From assembly GCF_014764715.1 (NCBI RefSeq), contig NZ_JACXXE010000001.1, positions 496,001 through 560,000 of the forward strand: DNA of 64,000 nucleotides, in the 5' to 3' direction. Below the pieces are notes generated by a model, which was not told the DNA's origin, did no database searches, and saw only the letters and a list, made by a program, of their open reading frames with translations. Shown here piece by piece: positions 53,011 through 64,000 of the stretch; position 1 is the first letter of the stretch; each line of letters opens with the position of its first letter. The position numbers were made by a program, and so were the translations under genes. The DNA is from Bacillus crepusculi. Lineage in GTDB: Bacteria > Bacillota > Bacilli > Bacillales > Bacillaceae.

Positions 53011-53547
53011 TCATAATAGGCTTAATTCTTTTGCTAACTTATTAAATGTTTCTTGATCATGACGGTCAAGTGCTTCATCTATTTCTTTCATCAGCCGTTC
53101 TTTTTGGAAAGTAGCGATAGAGTGTTCTAGCACTTTCTCAGCGAGATCTTTATCTTTTTCATTTCCAAAAAGCTCCTTTGGAATATGAGGGTTTGTTTCA
53201 AGAACAGCTGCATATTCCGGCGAACGATAAGCAGAACGGAAATTCAATTGAATAAACAAATCTTGCTGTTTATTCAAACGAATATCATGAAATGACTTTT
53301 CAGCATCTGTCGTCATGATGTTTTCTTTATAAAATCTAAAGGGAACTTCATCCACACAGTGTGTTGACATAATAATTCCCCTTGGGCAAAATTCTGCTTG
53401 CTCTACAAAATGAACCTTTTCCATCAAAGAGTCGTGGCTCATTAAATAATTTAATATCCAAACACACTCTCTTCGTTTTAACTGATAATGGTTTAAGAAC
53501 CACCGGATAAATTCCTTTTTTTCATTGACAGAAACAGGGGTCTGCAT
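53011..53547 (-). CDS. ypiB: YpiB (ReoY-like, UPF0302 family)
   Basis: A 178-residue helical protein. In Listeria the homologue ReoY helps ClpCP degrade MurA and so limits peptidoglycan precursor supply. Sequence features include an N-terminal Trp/His segment ([20 protein letters not shown]) and a C-terminal helical stretch. ATG 53547 follows GAGGAGG; a 13-codon extension upstream is dropped. It lies between ypiA and ypiF. Confidence 0.85.
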   Translation of the reverse strand: MQTPVSVNEKKEFIRWFLNHYQLKRRECVWILNYLMSHDSLMEKVHFVEQAEFCPRGIIMSTHCVDEVPFRFYKENIMTTDAEKSFHDIRLNKQQDLFIQLNFRSAYRSPEYAAVLETNPHIPKELFGNEKDKDLAEKVLEHSIATFQKERLMKEIDEALDRHDQETFNKLAKELSLL

Positions 53548-53622
53548 GTTATTCCCTCCTCTATCGTAAATTAAATTGCTATACATGAATTATTCAACAA
53601 ACCAGTTCTTCATTCCTGCAAA

Positions 53623-54894
53623 CTATAAGGAAATTTCGTCTTCAATTCTTAAAATCGTTTCTTCAATTTCTTCATTCGTGCCATCTTTCTGAAGAACTTT
53701 ACGTAATAACGGCAATGCTTCTTTTTGTCTGCCTTCTTCTAAAAGGAACGAAGCATATTCATATAAAAAGTCACGTTCCTCATCAAAATCAGGCAGAGCA
53801 AGCTTGAAGTACTCGGCTGCTTCCTTGTATTCCTCTCGTCCAACAGATGCAGATGCAGCATACCAATTCCATTTAGGATCATCTTCCCCAAAGCTTTTAA
53901 CCTCTTTAATGACATCCAGTATTTCATCAAAAAGCTCTTCATTTAGATAGATCGCAAGCAAGGTTTGAACCGCTTCGATATACCCTGGATCAAGCGCAAG
54001 TGCTTCTTGAAGCAGCTTTTTCGCATCTTCTGAATCACCATTTTTCAAATCAATCTTTGCACCATATAAGTATAATTCTTTGTTATACTCATCAACTTTA
54101 ATACCCTCTTTTACTACCTCTAAAGCCTCGTGATATAGTCCTTCTTCCTCATAACTTTTCGCTAAAGGCATATATAGTGATGAATAAGATGGATCAATAT
54201 CTTTTAGTTCTGAAAGCTGCTGAATGGCTGTTTTTGTTCTGCCAGCTCTCATCGCCGTAAATCCATAGCCAAAGAGTGTATTCGGGTCTGCTTGATCTTT
54301 TACTGCCTTTTCGTACCATTCAAGCGCATCCTCAAATTCCCCAGCTGTGCTAAGCGATTCAGCAAGCCGCTGGTATACATTGACGCCGCCAACCTCATGT
54401 TGTTGATCTGCAACTTTGTAGAAATAGTCAGCTGCTTTCTTTGAAAGACCTTGAGAAAAATACAATTCACCTAATGCAAAATCAATGATGGCTTCATTCG
54501 GAAGTAGTTCTTTCGCTTTTAAAAGCTTTTGTTCACTGACTTCAAATAGTCCTTGCATTTGATACAAATCTGCCATTAACAATAAACTCTCTGGATACGC
54601 ATCGTCATCTTCAGGGATCGTTTCTAATACAGCAATTGCCTTCTCTTCTTCATCTGAATCAATTAATAGCTCTGCATAAAAACACGTTAATCCGGTTTCC
54701 TCTGGATATAATTCATGTAAATCGCTGATGAGGTTCCGCGCTTTGTCAATATCTCCCCAGTCATAATATAACTGAGCTGCCTGTGCTTTATCTTCATCGT
54801 GCAAATGCTTTTCTGCTCGAGCAAGTGTTTGAAGTCCTTTTTCAGTCTCACCTGCCTCAACTAATTTTATGGCTTCTTGTAATGAACTATTCAA
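53623..54894 (-). CDS. ypiA: YpiA, TPR-repeat protein
   Basis: A 423-residue tetratricopeptide protein with about ten helical-pair repeats (for example DALEWYEKAVKDQADPNTLFG and HEALEVVKEGIKVDEY). It is acidic and has no signal peptide. Length is as in B. subtilis YpiA (423 aa). It is the first gene of ypiA-ypiB-ypiF, just behind a sigma-A promoter. It serves as a scaffold of unknown partners. Confidence 0.9.
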   Translation of the reverse strand: MNSSLQEAIKLVEAGETEKGLQTLARAEKHLHDEDKAQAAQLYYDWGDIDKARNLISDLHELYPEETGLTCFYAELLIDSDEEEKAIAVLETIPEDDDAYPESLLLMADLYQMQGLFEVSEQKLLKAKELLPNEAIIDFALGELYFSQGLSKKAADYFYKVADQQHEVGGVNVYQRLAESLSTAGEFEDALEWYEKAVKDQADPNTLFGYGFTAMRAGRTKTAIQQLSELKDIDPSYSSLYMPLAKSYEEEGLYHEALEVVKEGIKVDEYNKELYLYGAKIDLKNGDSEDAKKLLQEALALDPGYIEAVQTLLAIYLNEELFDEILDVIKEVKSFGEDDPKWNWYAASASVGREEYKEAAEYFKLALPDFDEERDFLYEYASFLLEEGRQKEALPLLRKVLQKDGTNEEIEETILRIEDEISL

Positions 54895-54944
54895 ATCAAA
54901 CCGTTCCTTTCTGTTTCTAAAAACCTAAACTGTTGTTACTCCAT

Positions 54945-54973
54945 ATCATAATCGACAGCCACTCATCCAGCAA
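54945..54973 (-). promoter_or_regulatory. Sigma-A promoter of ypiABF
   Basis: TTGCTG (54968-54973), a 17-bp spacer and TATGAT (54945-54950) on the minus strand. The leader is about 45 nt. Confidence 0.6.
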
Positions 54974-55072
54974 ATATGTTGCCCTTTTAAAATGAACCCA
55001 TTTTAGTGTTTTAAAGACTCTTTTTCAATTAATCCTTTACGAAACTGACGATTTGTAAACTACAGGCACTCG

Positions 55073-55121
55073 AAAATCATTTTTTATCGGACAAAATGAT
55101 TTTTTTCAAGGTTTCACCTTG
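55073..55121. repeat. Two adjacent inverted repeats between aroE and ypiA
   Basis: AAAATCATTTT (55073-55083) pairs with AAAATGATTTT (55093-55103). It is followed at once by CAAGGT-TTC-ACCTTG (55107-55121). The first could act as a second, A/T-flanked terminator after aroE; the second has no evident role. Confidence 0.5.
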
Positions 55122-55162
55122 AGACAAGCTATGCTATATTACTTTCAAATATGCAAAAGGAA

Positions 55163-55188
55163 AGAAAAAGCCTGAGGACATCCTCAGA
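55163..55188 (-). terminator. Terminator of the trp-hisC-tyrA-aroE block
   Basis: CTGAGG and CCTCAG pair around ATGT, extended by a GC step, then TTTTTC on the minus strand, overlapping the aroE stop. Confidence 0.8.
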
Positions 55189-56470
55189 CTGTTTTCGTTA
55201 AGTATTCAATGTGTTCAAAGAAATTCGGGTAAGATACACGCACAGCATCTGTATCTTCAATCTCGACTGCTTGTTCTGTGATACATGCAGCAATACCTAA
55301 CATCATACCGATTCGGTGATCTCCATAGCTTGAGACAACGGCGCCACCTTTAAGCGTGGTTTTACCATGAATTTTCATTCCATCATCCGTTGCTTCAATA
55401 TTGGCACCTAATTTTTTAAGTTCAGAAACCACTGTATCAATTCGATTGGTTTCTTTTACTTTTAACTCAGCAGCATCTTTAATGATCGTCGTTCCTTCCG
55501 CTTGGGTAGCAAGAAGCGCAATAATCGGAATTTCGTCGATGAGTCTTGAGATGATATCACCAGAAATTTCAATTCCTTTTAATGAAGAAGTAGTAATCGT
55601 TAAATCACCATATGCTTCTCCGCCTTTGGCATCCACTTCATTGATGTCAAGGTTCGCACCCATTTGTTTCAGCACATCAATTATACCCGTTCTTGTTTTA
55701 TTTAGGCCGACATTTTTTAGTACAATCCGGCTGTTAGGAACGATAGATCCAGCTACAAGGAAAAACGCAGCTGAAGAGATGTCCCCAGGGACAAATATAT
55801 CTGTCGCTTTTAACGTTTGGCCACCTTTTATTGAAACACTTTGTGCATCTTCATGAAGTGACACGCCAAACATGGAGAGCATTCTTTCTGTATGGTCTCT
55901 TGATTTATGTGGTTCAGTTAATGTCGTCGTTCCCTCTGCTTGAAGTCCAGCTAAAAGGACAGCCGACTTAATTTGTGCACTTGCAACTGGAGACTCATAA
56001 GAGATGGCTTTTAAATTGCCGCCACGAATAGACAGTGGCGTATACTCGCCGTTTGCCCTGCCGTCTATTTTGGCCCCTAGTTGTTTAAGTGGACCCGTCA
56101 CCCGTTTCATTGGTCTTTTGGCAATGCTCTCGTCACCGATCAGTGTACTGTGAAACTCACAACCAGCTAAGATCCCCATCATTAAACGAATGGTTGTGCC
56201 AGAATTACCAACATCGAGGATGTCAGCCGGCTCCTTAAGCTCTTTTAGTCCCTTGCCATGAATGACAACATCTGTCCCTTGTTGTTCGATTTCAACGCCC
56301 ATCTTTCTAAAGCAATCAATCGTACTTAAACAATCGGCACCAGGAAGAAAGTTTTTCACGACCGTTGTTCCTTCAGCAATTGCACCAAACATCACTGATC
56401 TATGAGAAATGGATTTATCGCCTGGAATATGAATTTCTCCGTTCATAGGAGCATTTATATGAATTTTCAT
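55184..56470 (-). CDS. aroE: 3-phosphoshikimate 1-carboxyvinyltransferase (EPSP synthase)
   Basis: A 428-residue class II EPSP synthase (aroE in B. subtilis, aroA elsewhere). It has [10 protein letters not shown] at residues 17-26, [10 protein letters not shown] near 90 and RDHTERMLS near 190. It joins shikimate 3-phosphate and PEP. ATG 56470 follows GAGGTGAC, and the length is that of the B. subtilis enzyme. It closes the aromatic operon. Confidence 0.96.
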   Translation of the reverse strand: MKIHINAPMNGEIHIPGDKSISHRSVMFGAIAEGTTVVKNFLPGADCLSTIDCFRKMGVEIEQQGTDVVIHGKGLKELKEPADILDVGNSGTTIRLMMGILAGCEFHSTLIGDESIAKRPMKRVTGPLKQLGAKIDGRANGEYTPLSIRGGNLKAISYESPVASAQIKSAVLLAGLQAEGTTTLTEPHKSRDHTERMLSMFGVSLHEDAQSVSIKGGQTLKATDIFVPGDISSAAFFLVAGSIVPNSRIVLKNVGLNKTRTGIIDVLKQMGANLDINEVDAKGGEAYGDLTITTSSLKGIEISGDIISRLIDEIPIIALLATQAEGTTIIKDAAELKVKETNRIDTVVSELKKLGANIEATDDGMKIHGKTTLKGGAVVSSYGDHRIGMMLGIAACITEQAVEIEDTDAVRVSYPNFFEHIEYLTKTV

Positions 56471-56480
56471 GTTTGTCACC

Positions 56481-57596
56481 TCAGTCAGCATAAAATGTAT
56501 CGTAATTCGCTCTATTTTTTATACAGGTTTCTGCACGCTTGCGATCATCATCTGTTTGAAAACTAATACGTAATATCCCGTTAATGTCTTCTCGTGTTTC
56601 AATAATGCGGATATTCGTAATACTGATGTTTTCACTTGCTAAATGTCCTGTAATCTCCGAAATGACCCCAGGGTGATCCGGAACATCGACATAAAGATCA
56701 TAAAAAGCAGGAATCGCTCCTTTTTTCCTTAGAGGAAGACCGTCGCGGTATTCCTTTGCATCTTGAAAATAAGAGAACAATCCCTCAGCGTCTTCTTGCT
56801 GCACAAAGGACTCGATGCGGTCGATCTCTTTTTTCCATTCATGGAACCGATCTAAAATCTTATTTTTATTGTGCAGGAGAATATCTCGCCACATTGCAGG
56901 ATTACTTGATGCAATACGCGTAATATCACGAAAGCCTCCAGCAGCAAATCGTTTCACAAGAGGAAATTGTTCTTCAAAATGATGCGCTTGATGCACAAGA
57001 CTCGCTGCAACAATATGAGGAAAATGACTAATAACACTTGTCACAGCGTCATGCTCTTCTGGAGTCATCTCAATAAAATGAGCATTTGTCCCTTTTAGCA
57101 AATCCTTCAAGCGATCAACAGCCTGGCGATTCGTTGCCTTTGCTGGTGTTAAAATGTAGAATGCATTTTCAAATAAAAAGTCTTTCGCTGCAATGACACC
57201 TGACTTATGTGAGCCTGCCATTGGATGTCCACCAATAAATTGGTAGTGGTCAGGCAGCGTTTTTTCAGCAAAATGGACGACCTTTTGCTTTGTGCTACCA
57301 ACATCAGTAATCGTGAGCTCTCTTTCAATCCCAGATGCTGCAATATCATTTAGCATCTTGACTGTTTGTTGGACTGGCGTTGCCAATATAATGGTGGCTG
57401 ATTCATGTAAACCTGCCATTAATGAATCGGCTGTTGCATCAATGATACCCAGCTTTGTTGCAGCAATCATTTGCTCATTGGAAACATCGTAGCCTACAAT
57501 TTTTTTATGAGGATACTCTTTTTTAATCGACAGTGCAATAGAACCACCAATTAAACCAAGTCCAGCGATTAATATTGTTTCGTTTGCATCATTCAT
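56481..57596 (-). CDS. tyrA: Prephenate dehydrogenase
   Basis: A 371-residue NAD-dependent enzyme. The N-terminal [14 protein letters not shown] binds [15 protein letters not shown] is catalytic, and a C-terminal ACT domain ([14 protein letters not shown]) mediates feedback by tyrosine. It makes 4-hydroxyphenylpyruvate. ATG 57596 follows AGGTGATG and gives the B. subtilis length. Confidence 0.95.
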   Translation of the reverse strand: MNDANETILIAGLGLIGGSIALSIKKEYPHKKIVGYDVSNEQMIAATKLGIIDATADSLMAGLHESATIILATPVQQTVKMLNDIAASGIERELTITDVGSTKQKVVHFAEKTLPDHYQFIGGHPMAGSHKSGVIAAKDFLFENAFYILTPAKATNRQAVDRLKDLLKGTNAHFIEMTPEEHDAVTSVISHFPHIVAASLVHQAHHFEEQFPLVKRFAAGGFRDITRIASSNPAMWRDILLHNKNKILDRFHEWKKEIDRIESFVQQEDAEGLFSYFQDAKEYRDGLPLRKKGAIPAFYDLYVDVPDHPGVISEITGHLASENISITNIRIIETREDINGILRISFQTDDDRKRAETCIKNRANYDTFYAD

Positions 57597-57710
57597 GTTC
57601 ATCACCTGATTTTTCGCGAAAATTAAACAAGCCATTTCAAAAGCTTATATGTATATTGGGTTGGTACAATGAAAGCCATATCCTATGCAGAATATGACTT
57701 CCTTGTTATG

Positions 57711-58808
57711 CTACACACGAATGCCTTGTAATAAATCGGCCAGTGTACTTAGAATTTCTTCATTTTGCTCCTTTGTTCCCACAGTAATACGTAAAGAAGT
57801 TGGGAAACCAAGTGCTTGACCAGAACGAACAATATATCCTTTTTTCAGTAGTGCTTGAAACAGTTCGTCTGCATCTCTTTTAAAATCAATAAGGACAAAG
57901 TTTGTTTGAGACGGATAGATAAATAGTCCAAAACGGTCAGCAAATGCTTGATATTGCATAAGACCTGCCTCATTTTTTTGTCTGCATGATTGAATGAAGT
58001 CTTGATCTTTTATCGCTGCACGTGCAGCTGCCTGAGCGATACGACTAGTATTAAATGGCTCTCTCGCTGGTTCAATAGCAGTAACCAGTTCCTCAGACGC
58101 AATCCCATAGCCTACTCGAAGTGCCGCAAGCCCATAGGCTTTAGAAAATGTACGAAGTACGATGATATTTTGATAGGAGTTTAATAAAGATAAACTGTTC
58201 GGGAAGTCTTCCGCCCGAACGTATTCAACATACGCTTCATCTAGAACGACAAGCACGTGAGCTGGTACTTGATCTAAAAACGCCACAAGTTCTGCTTCTG
58301 CTATATGATTCCCAGTTGGGTTATTGGGATTACACACCCACAAGACCCTCGTTTTTTCATCAATTGCATCCAGCATCCCCTGAAGATCGTGAGCTCCTCC
58401 CTCTAAAAGAGGTACTTCTCGAATCTCAGCTTGTTCAATCACTGCATTGTGACGGTACTGCGGAAAAGATGGCGATGGGATGACAGTATTTGTATGTTGG
58501 TCAAGGAATGCTCTAGCAATAATTTGCACAAGTTCATCTGAGCCATTCCCGAATATTAATTGTTTTTCATTCACCTGAAGAAACTCGGCCAGCTCTGTTC
58601 TTAAACTCGCGCTGTATCCATCTGGATAAATCGCTAAATGTTCGAGCTCGGCTTGTATCGCCTCTCTTGCATGTGTGGAACATCCAAAGGGGTTTTCATT
58701 TGAAGCCAATTTCACAATTTTGTCTAATTGATATTCTTTTTTGACCTCTTCAATTGGTTTCCCAGGTTGATACGGTTTTAGTTGTTTTAATTGATCTTTG
58801 ATTTGCAA
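57711..58808 (-). CDS. hisC: Histidinol-phosphate / aromatic aminotransferase
   Basis: A 365-residue PLP aminotransferase of fold type I. The PLP Lys is in [16 protein letters not shown] near residue 222, and the phosphate site includes NPNNPTGN. In B. subtilis it serves histidine synthesis and also tyrosine and phenylalanine transamination, which suits this position. A 114-bp gap with a hairpin lies before tyrA. Confidence 0.95.
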   Translation of the reverse strand: MQIKDQLKQLKPYQPGKPIEEVKKEYQLDKIVKLASNENPFGCSTHAREAIQAELEHLAIYPDGYSASLRTELAEFLQVNEKQLIFGNGSDELVQIIARAFLDQHTNTVIPSPSFPQYRHNAVIEQAEIREVPLLEGGAHDLQGMLDAIDEKTRVLWVCNPNNPTGNHIAEAELVAFLDQVPAHVLVVLDEAYVEYVRAEDFPNSLSLLNSYQNIIVLRTFSKAYGLAALRVGYGIASEELVTAIEPAREPFNTSRIAQAAARAAIKDQDFIQSCRQKNEAGLMQYQAFADRFGLFIYPSQTNFVLIDFKRDADELFQALLKKGYIVRSGQALGFPTSLRITVGTKEQNEEILSTLADLLQGIRV

Positions 58809-58819
58809 AATGTTTCACC

Positions 58820-59623
58820 TCATTTGAATGAATAGAGGGGACTAAATGTTTTTGCATATGTTTCAAATTCTCTTAAAGCATCCTGACGTGTATCACTTGC
58901 TAATAATTGTTCTTGAAGCTCTTCAATTTTTTTCACAAGTGCACTGCCTACAACGACACCATCACTCAATTTATTCATTGAGTCGACCTGCTCTCTTGTT
59001 GAAATGCCAAAACCTACCGCAACCGGTATGTGACTCAGCTGTTTCACTTGTTGAATAAAATCAGTAATTGATGCGTCAAAAGATTGCCTGACACCTGTTA
59101 CACCAAGAGATGAAACACAATACACAAAACCTTCTGCCTGCTCTACGATTTTTTTTAATCGTTCCTTGCTTGTCGGTGCAACGAGCGAAATATATGAAAT
59201 GTCATGTGTTTGACAATTCTTTTGCAGCTCGCTACTCTCTTCAAACGGCAAGTCGGGTGTTAAGAGTCCCGATATATGATTTTTGCGCAGTAAAGCGAAA
59301 AAGTATTCTGTGTCTAATTGTAACACAGGATTATAATACGTAAATAGAATTACAGGAATTTTTACACCGCTTTTTTTCATCTTCCCTGCTAATTCTATCG
59401 CTTTTACAATATTCATGCCATGATTTAGCGCTCTTTTGGAGGCTCTTTGAATGACAGGACCGTCCGCAAGTGGATCAGAATAAGGAACACCTAGTTCAAT
59501 CGCATGTGCACCAGCTGCTTGAAGAGCGATGGCTAAATCAATGGTGATGTCTTCTGACGGATCTCCAGCCGTGATAAATGGAATGAATAATTTCTCATCT
59601 TGCTCTAATTGAAATGTGATCAT
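58820..59623 (-). CDS. trpA: Tryptophan synthase alpha chain
   Basis: A 267-residue (beta-alpha)8 subunit. [11 protein letters not shown] and [14 protein letters not shown] hold the catalytic Glu and Asp. It splits indole-3-glycerol phosphate into indole and G3P. Its ATG overlaps the trpB stop (ATGA), giving equal synthesis with the beta chain. Confidence 0.96.
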   Translation of the reverse strand: MITFQLEQDEKLFIPFITAGDPSEDITIDLAIALQAAGAHAIELGVPYSDPLADGPVIQRASKRALNHGMNIVKAIELAGKMKKSGVKIPVILFTYYNPVLQLDTEYFFALLRKNHISGLLTPDLPFEESSELQKNCQTHDISYISLVAPTSKERLKKIVEQAEGFVYCVSSLGVTGVRQSFDASITDFIQQVKQLSHIPVAVGFGISTREQVDSMNKLSDGVVVGSALVKKIEELQEQLLASDTRQDALREFETYAKTFSPLYSFK

Positions 59624-60819
59624 TTTGTTTTGCCCTCACTTTCAAGCACATTCATTAATGTATGCACATCCTTATCTCCTCTTCCTGACAGGCAGACAAG
59701 GACAATCTCGTCTTCCCTCATATTCCGGCTTATTTCAAACGCTTTGGCTAAAGCATGTGCTGATTCAATTGCTGGCAGGATTCCTTCCTTTTCTGTCAGT
59801 AGCTTTAGTGCATCTAGTGCTTCTTGGTCTGTGGCACTAACATATTGAACGCGGCCGCTTGCATGTAAATAGGCGTGCTCTGGTCCGATCCCTGGATAGT
59901 CTAATCCAGCGGAAATAGAATACGGCTCCATAATTTGGCCAAATTCGTCCTGGATCAGATATGTCAAAGATCCATGAATCACACCTTTTGTTCCTTTTGT
60001 GATGGTCGCTGCATGAAGAGGGGTATCTATTCCTTTTCCTGCCGCTTCTACACCAATGATATCTACCTCTTCATCTAAGAACGCTCTGTACATTCCAATG
60101 GCATTACTCCCACCGCCTACGCAGGCAATAACCTTATGAGGGAGCTGACCTTCTTTTTCAAGTATTTGCGCTTTTGCCTCATCACCGATCATCCGCTGAA
60201 ATTCACTGACGATTTGAGGATACGGATGAGGGCCAACGACAGATCCAATCATATAAAAATGATCGCTGCAGTGCTGGACCCAATAGCGGATGGCTTCGTT
60301 GGTTGCATCTTTTAATGTGCCGTTCCCGCTTGTGACAGGTATGACCTCAGCGCCGAGCAGCTTCATTCGGAAAACATTGAGTGACTGTCTTTCCACGTCT
60401 TCTTTTCCCATAAACACCGTACAGGATAAGCCAAATTTTGCGGCCACCGTAGCAGCAGCTACTCCATGCTGACCGGCTCCTGTTTCAGCGATAATGTTTG
60501 ATTTTCCCATTTTTTTCGCTAGGAGGGCCTGGCCAAGTGCATTGTTGATTTTATGAGCGCCTGTGTGGTTTAAATCTTCTCTTTTTAAATAGATTTTTGC
60601 GCCGCCGAGGTAAGCTGATAATTGGTCAGCGTATGTGAGCGCAGTCGGTCTGCCTGAATAATTTTGCAGAAGCGATATATACTCCTTTTGAAAAGCAGGG
60701 TCTTCTTTTAATTCACGAAATGCTTGTTCGATTTCTTCTAGTGGCTGCATGAGCGTTTCCGGGACAAATTTCCCTCCGAATTCTCCATATCTGCCAATCT
60801 CATTTGGATATGCGTACAT
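59620..60819 (-). CDS. trpB: Tryptophan synthase beta chain
   Basis: A 399-residue PLP enzyme (B. subtilis 400). The PLP Lys is in [13 protein letters not shown] near residue 90, and [10 protein letters not shown] and GGGSNAIG bind PLP phosphate. It makes tryptophan from indole and serine. It overlaps trpF by 20 bp. Confidence 0.97.
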   Translation of the reverse strand: MYAYPNEIGRYGEFGGKFVPETLMQPLEEIEQAFRELKEDPAFQKEYISLLQNYSGRPTALTYADQLSAYLGGAKIYLKREDLNHTGAHKINNALGQALLAKKMGKSNIIAETGAGQHGVAAATVAAKFGLSCTVFMGKEDVERQSLNVFRMKLLGAEVIPVTSGNGTLKDATNEAIRYWVQHCSDHFYMIGSVVGPHPYPQIVSEFQRMIGDEAKAQILEKEGQLPHKVIACVGGGSNAIGMYRAFLDEEVDIIGVEAAGKGIDTPLHAATITKGTKGVIHGSLTYLIQDEFGQIMEPYSISAGLDYPGIGPEHAYLHASGRVQYVSATDQEALDALKLLTEKEGILPAIESAHALAKAFEISRNMREDEIVLVCLSGRGDKDVHTLMNVLESEGKTK

Positions 60820-61462
60820 CGTTTAACATCCTTTCTTCGAGCGCTTTGATCTTTGCACTGCTTTTCTTCCCGTTTTCTTCTACTCCGCTTGAAAGGTCGA
60901 TCGCTTCTGGACCATAGGCAAGCAGCTCTGACACCGTTTCTGGCGTTATTCCGCCTGCAACGGCGCATATTTTTCCTAATCGTTTTGCATGCTGAACGTA
61001 GACAGGCACTGCCTCCCATGCAAAAGCTTTTCCAGAACCGCCTCTCATTCCTTTTACTTTCGAATCAATGAGAAAGCCATCGACAAAGGGAGCAAATGCC
61101 GTCATTTTTTCGAGCGTTTCTTTTAAATTAGGCTCATGGTGAAATACTTTCCAAACGATTGCCCCTGTTTGTTGTTTTATTTCTTTTGCATATTCCTCTG
61201 TTTCATCTCCATGAAGCTGGACGATATTTAAAGGAATGTGCTTTGTGATGTCGCACACTTTTTGTACCTTTTCATTCACAAATACACCGGCGATATCTTT
61301 GTCGCACTTTGTTTGGGTAAGCCAGTAGTTGACGTCATCTGGATGAACTTGTCTTTTACTTGGAGCAAAGATAAATCCGATGGCGTCCGCTTGAGATTGC
61401 GCGATGCATTCGACATCCTCTTTTGTGACAGCTCCGCAATATTTTAAATAAGGCTTCGTCAT
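60800..61462 (-). CDS. trpF: Phosphoribosylanthranilate isomerase
   Basis: A 220-residue (beta-alpha)8 enzyme. The first strand KYCGAV has the catalytic Cys (usual KICG pattern), and [17 protein letters not shown] is near the C-terminal phosphate site. It isomerises phosphoribosylanthranilate. ATG 61462 is preferred because GGAGA is 7 nt upstream; the ATG at 61468 is too close to it. It overlaps trpC's stop region and runs 20 bp into trpB. Confidence 0.93.
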   Translation of the reverse strand: MTKPYLKYCGAVTKEDVECIAQSQADAIGFIFAPSKRQVHPDDVNYWLTQTKCDKDIAGVFVNEKVQKVCDITKHIPLNIVQLHGDETEEYAKEIKQQTGAIVWKVFHHEPNLKETLEKMTAFAPFVDGFLIDSKVKGMRGGSGKAFAWEAVPVYVQHAKRLGKICAVAGGITPETVSELLAYGPEAIDLSSGVEENGKKSSAKIKALEERMLNDVRISK

Positions 61463-61464
61463 GG

Positions 61465-62217
61465 TCATTCTCCAAATAATGTCTGAACGGCTTTTTCCTG
61501 TGATTGTTCTCTCATTAATGATTCTCCTACAAGGACAGCACTCGCTCCATGTTTTTTCACAAAGGTTAGATCTTCAAATGTCTGAATACCGCTTTCACTC
61601 ACTAGTAACACATCCTTTGGCACAAGTGGCGCCATCTCTTTTGTTTGCTCGACTGTTGTTGTAAATGTATTTAAATTCCGGTTGTTCACTCCAATGATTT
61701 CAGGAGTGAACAAGTTCAAAATCTTTTCCAGTGTATCGGCGGCATGAACTTCAACGAGGACATCAAGCCCCTTTTCTTTTGCTTCCGCATAGAGCTCGTG
61801 CAGCTTTTGCGGTTCAAGGACTTCTCCAATTAATAAAATTGCATCTGCTCCTATACGTCTTGACTCTTCTATCTGAATGGAGTCAATGATAAAATCTTTT
61901 CTTAAAATAGGACGCGCGACGTGTTCTTTAATCAAGGAAAGATACTCGTTCTTCCCTTGGAAAAACGGTTCATCCGTTAAGACAGATAAGCAATCTGCGT
62001 TTGATTTTTCGTATGCTTTTGCTGTTTGCAAAGGATCAAAATTCGGCTGAATGATTCCTTTAGAAGGAGACGCTTTTTTCACCTCAGCAATAAGTCCAAT
62101 CGAGCGTTGAGGGTTCATCAGGGCTTCTTTAAATGATCGTCTTTCATATTGTCCATCAGCAGGTAATTGCAACGTTTGAATATGTTCTTTTTTGCGAGCG
62201 ATGATTTGTTTAAGCAT
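61465..62217 (-). CDS. trpC: Indole-3-glycerol phosphate synthase
   Basis: A 250-residue (beta-alpha)8 enzyme. Motifs are [22 protein letters not shown] (catalytic Lys) and [10 protein letters not shown], then SESGIQT. It closes the indole ring. It overlaps trpD by 8 bp. Confidence 0.96.
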   Translation of the reverse strand: MLKQIIARKKEHIQTLQLPADGQYERRSFKEALMNPQRSIGLIAEVKKASPSKGIIQPNFDPLQTAKAYEKSNADCLSVLTDEPFFQGKNEYLSLIKEHVARPILRKDFIIDSIQIEESRRIGADAILLIGEVLEPQKLHELYAEAKEKGLDVLVEVHAADTLEKILNLFTPEIIGVNNRNLNTFTTTVEQTKEMAPLVPKDVLLVSESGIQTFEDLTFVKKHGASAVLVGESLMREQSQEKAVQTLFGE

Positions 62218-63232
62218 AGATCTCTTCCTCTTTCTTTTTTTGTTTTAAACGGGCTAATTGTTGTTTGGCTGCGCCGCTTTTAATCGTCTCTAACGCTTTT
62301 AATGTTCCTGCCATCAGGCTTTCTGCCTTTCCTGCAACATAAAGAGCTGCTCCAGCATTGAGGGCGGTAATATGAAGCGGCGCTCCTTCTGTTTGATGAT
62401 TCAATATATTCTGAATCAATTTGGCACTCTCTTCCGGTGACTGGACTTGAATATCTGATAAGCGCCCTTTTTCCAGTCCAAAGTCTTCCGGGTTTAGTGT
62501 ATATTCTGTGATGACATTTTTCCTGAGTTCAATGACATATGAATTTGCTGTAATCGTTAATTCATCCAGCCCATCTTCTCCGCAAACAAACAGGACATGT
62601 TCTGGCTCTAAAGGTGCAAGGGCTTTTGCCATTAATTTTGCCTTTTCCTTTGAATACACACCGATGATTTGCTTTTTGGCTTGCATCGGATGGCAAAGCG
62701 GACCTAATAGATTGAATACCGTCCGAAATCCGAGCTGCTTGCGGACTGCTGCTACTTGTTTCATAGATGAATGATAGAGTGGTGCAAATAAAAAGCCCAT
62801 GTTTTTCTCTTGTATTTGTCGTCTAGTTTCTTCTGGTGTGGACTGAATTTGGATCCCAAGACATTCTAGCACGTCGGCACTTCCGCTTTTAGAAGAGACA
62901 GAACGATTTCCGTGTTTGGCAATTTTGGCACCAGCGGCGGATGCTACAATGGCGGCGGCAGTTGATATATTAAATGTTGATAACCCATCGCCCCCTGTAC
63001 CGCACGTATCAACGACATCAAGCGACCCTTCCACTTGTGCTGCGTTTTGCCTCATTGCTTTCACGAAGCCAGTCATCTCTTCAGAGGTTTCTCCTCTAAG
63101 TGCTAAAATGGATAGACTGGCAGCGACTTCAGCATCTGTTAAAGAACCGCTCATCATATCATTCATGAGTCTGTTCGCTTCATTTTCTGATAGAAATCCT
63201 CCATTAACAAGAGCTGATAGTCGTTGGTTCAT
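62210..63232 (-). CDS. trpD: Anthranilate phosphoribosyltransferase
   Basis: A 340-residue enzyme. The PRPP motif is [17 protein letters not shown], and the [18 protein letters not shown] loop and FAPLYHSS are conserved. It links PRPP to anthranilate. ATG 63232 matches the known N-terminus; GTG 63241 is too close to the SD GGAGA. It overlaps the trpE end by 29 bp. Confidence 0.95.
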   Translation of the reverse strand: MNQRLSALVNGGFLSENEANRLMNDMMSGSLTDAEVAASLSILALRGETSEEMTGFVKAMRQNAAQVEGSLDVVDTCGTGGDGLSTFNISTAAAIVASAAGAKIAKHGNRSVSSKSGSADVLECLGIQIQSTPEETRRQIQEKNMGFLFAPLYHSSMKQVAAVRKQLGFRTVFNLLGPLCHPMQAKKQIIGVYSKEKAKLMAKALAPLEPEHVLFVCGEDGLDELTITANSYVIELRKNVITEYTLNPEDFGLEKGRLSDIQVQSPEESAKLIQNILNHQTEGAPLHITALNAGAALYVAGKAESLMAGTLKALETIKSGAAKQQLARLKQKKKEEEIYA

Positions 63233-64000
63233 CTTGCACACTCTCCTTTTCTGAGAAAATATGTTCAGCGAGCTGAATGGCTTTCAGAAGCGCCCCTGCC
63301 TTGTTACATGTCTCTTCCCATTCGTTTTCAGGAACAGAATCAGCGACAATACCAGCACCCGCTTGTATAGATGCGGTCTGATTTTTAACGCTCATGGTGC
63401 GAATTGTAATACAGGAGTCGATATTGCCGTCGAACCCAATATAAGCGATACAGCCGCCATACGTCTCTCTTGGCTCAGGCTCCATTTCATTTAATAATTG
63501 CATTGCCCTAATTTTCGGTGCACCTGTTAATGTGCCTGCTGGAAAAGCGGACATGAGTGCATCGACTGGATGCGTATCTTGCTTCAATTTTCCTGTCACA
63601 ATGGAGATAATGTGCATGACATGTGAAAAGTTCACTACTTTTGTAAACGTCGGGACGGATACACTGCCGTATTCTGCCACGCGGCCCACATCATTTCTGG
63701 CAAGGTCTACTAACATATAATGCTCTGCTTTTTCTTTTTCATCATCTAGCAGCTCTCTTGCTAGCGCAGCATCCTCTTCCTTTGTCGTTCCTCGTTTTCT
63801 TGTGCCTGCGATTGGATGAATTTCTAGATGCCCGTTTTTGGCATGGATTAATCGTTCTGGCGAGCTGCCGACTAAATCGCGGTCTTTTAATTTCATAAAA
63901 TACATATAGGGAGATGGATTCACAATCCGAAGCACGCGGTACAATTCAAATGAGCTCACTGACACAGGGATATCAAAGCGCTGCGAAAGGACTCCTTGAA
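63204..64000 (-). CDS. trpE: Anthranilate synthase component I, C-terminal part
   Basis: The reading frame runs past the right window edge, so the N-terminal half (with the tryptophan feedback site LLES) and the upstream leader are missing. The visible 265 residues include SSPERLIH, PIAGTRKRG (catalytic), GRVAEYGSV and the chorismate core AFPAGTLTGAPKIRAMQ. It makes anthranilate together with a glutaminase that is not linked here. It overlaps trpD, in translational coupling. Confidence 0.94.
   Translation of the reverse strand, partial: QGVLSQRFDIPVSVSSFELYRVLRIVNPSPYMYFMKLKDRDLVGSSPERLIHAKNGHLEIHPIAGTRKRGTTKEEDAALARELLDDEKEKAEHYMLVDLARNDVGRVAEYGSVSVPTFTKVVNFSHVMHIISIVTGKLKQDTHPVDALMSAFPAGTLTGAPKIRAMQLLNEMEPEPRETYGGCIAYIGFDGNIDSCITIRTMSVKNQTASIQAGAGIVADSVPENEWEETCNKAGALLKAIQLAEHIFSEKESVQDEPTTISSC

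Overview
The window is an ordinary core-chromosome segment of a low-GC, spore-forming Bacillus. Gene order closely follows the ugtP-to-trpE arc of B. subtilis. Protein wording, a truncated gene set (no aspB beside asnS, no yppF) and an added old-yellow-enzyme gene suggest a relative such as the B. pumilus group; that species-level placement is an inference from memory, not a computed comparison. There are no insertion sequences, prophage, CRISPR arrays, tRNA or rRNA genes. Both ends cut a gene (ugtP at the left, trpE at the right).

Layout. 1-5.7 kb: ugtP, an AIM24-family gene, cspD, degR, the RNase-HI-like/queuosine-transporter cluster (ypeQ, ypeP, ypdP, ypdQ), sspL, the 5'-3' exonuclease ypcP and small genes. 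5.7-13.7 kb: the double dynamin dynA, the alkylpyrone pair bcsA-ypbQ with a small membrane ORF behind it, a candidate orphan small RNA, and xpt-pbuX under a guanine riboswitch and PurR boxes. 13.7-24.5 kb: ypwA, helicase ypvA, yptA, rRNA methylase-like ypsC, RNase P RNA (rnpB), gpsB-ypsA, cotD and the mitomycin-repair pair yprA-yprB. 24.5-36.7 kb: OYE-type oxidoreductase, ypqE/ypqA, spore and hypothetical yp genes, recU-ponA, dnaD-nth-ypoC, asnS, tseB. 36.7-47.8 kb: ypmA, dinG, panBCD, birA-papS-bshA-bshB1-mgsA-dapB-ypjD. 47.8-64 kb: ypjC, ypjAB, cytochrome bc qcrABC, ypiABF and the aromatic block trpEDCFBA-hisC-tyrA-aroE.

Themes. Several groups work as units: purine salvage (xpt, pbuX); cell division and cell-wall growth (ugtP, gpsB, ponA, tseB, ypiB); DNA repair and replication (ypcP, yprAB, recU, nth, dnaD, dinG, ypvA); pantothenate, bacillithiol and lysine/peptidoglycan precursor supply; menaquinol:cytochrome c reductase; and aromatic amino-acid synthesis without a linked trpG. 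Sporulation genes (sspL, sspM, cotD, yppG, probably a 36-aa ORF at 5260-5370) carry readable sigma-G or sigma-K promoters.

I did not find a large undescribed system. The best leads are small: an orphan promoter-to-terminator transcript at about 11380-11444 with an exposed CCTCC segment, an unlisted forespore-type 36-aa gene, a 56-aa membrane ORF in the alkylpyrone operon, an ECF-sigma-type promoter in front of the AIM24 gene, and a sigma-D -10 element that supports degR.
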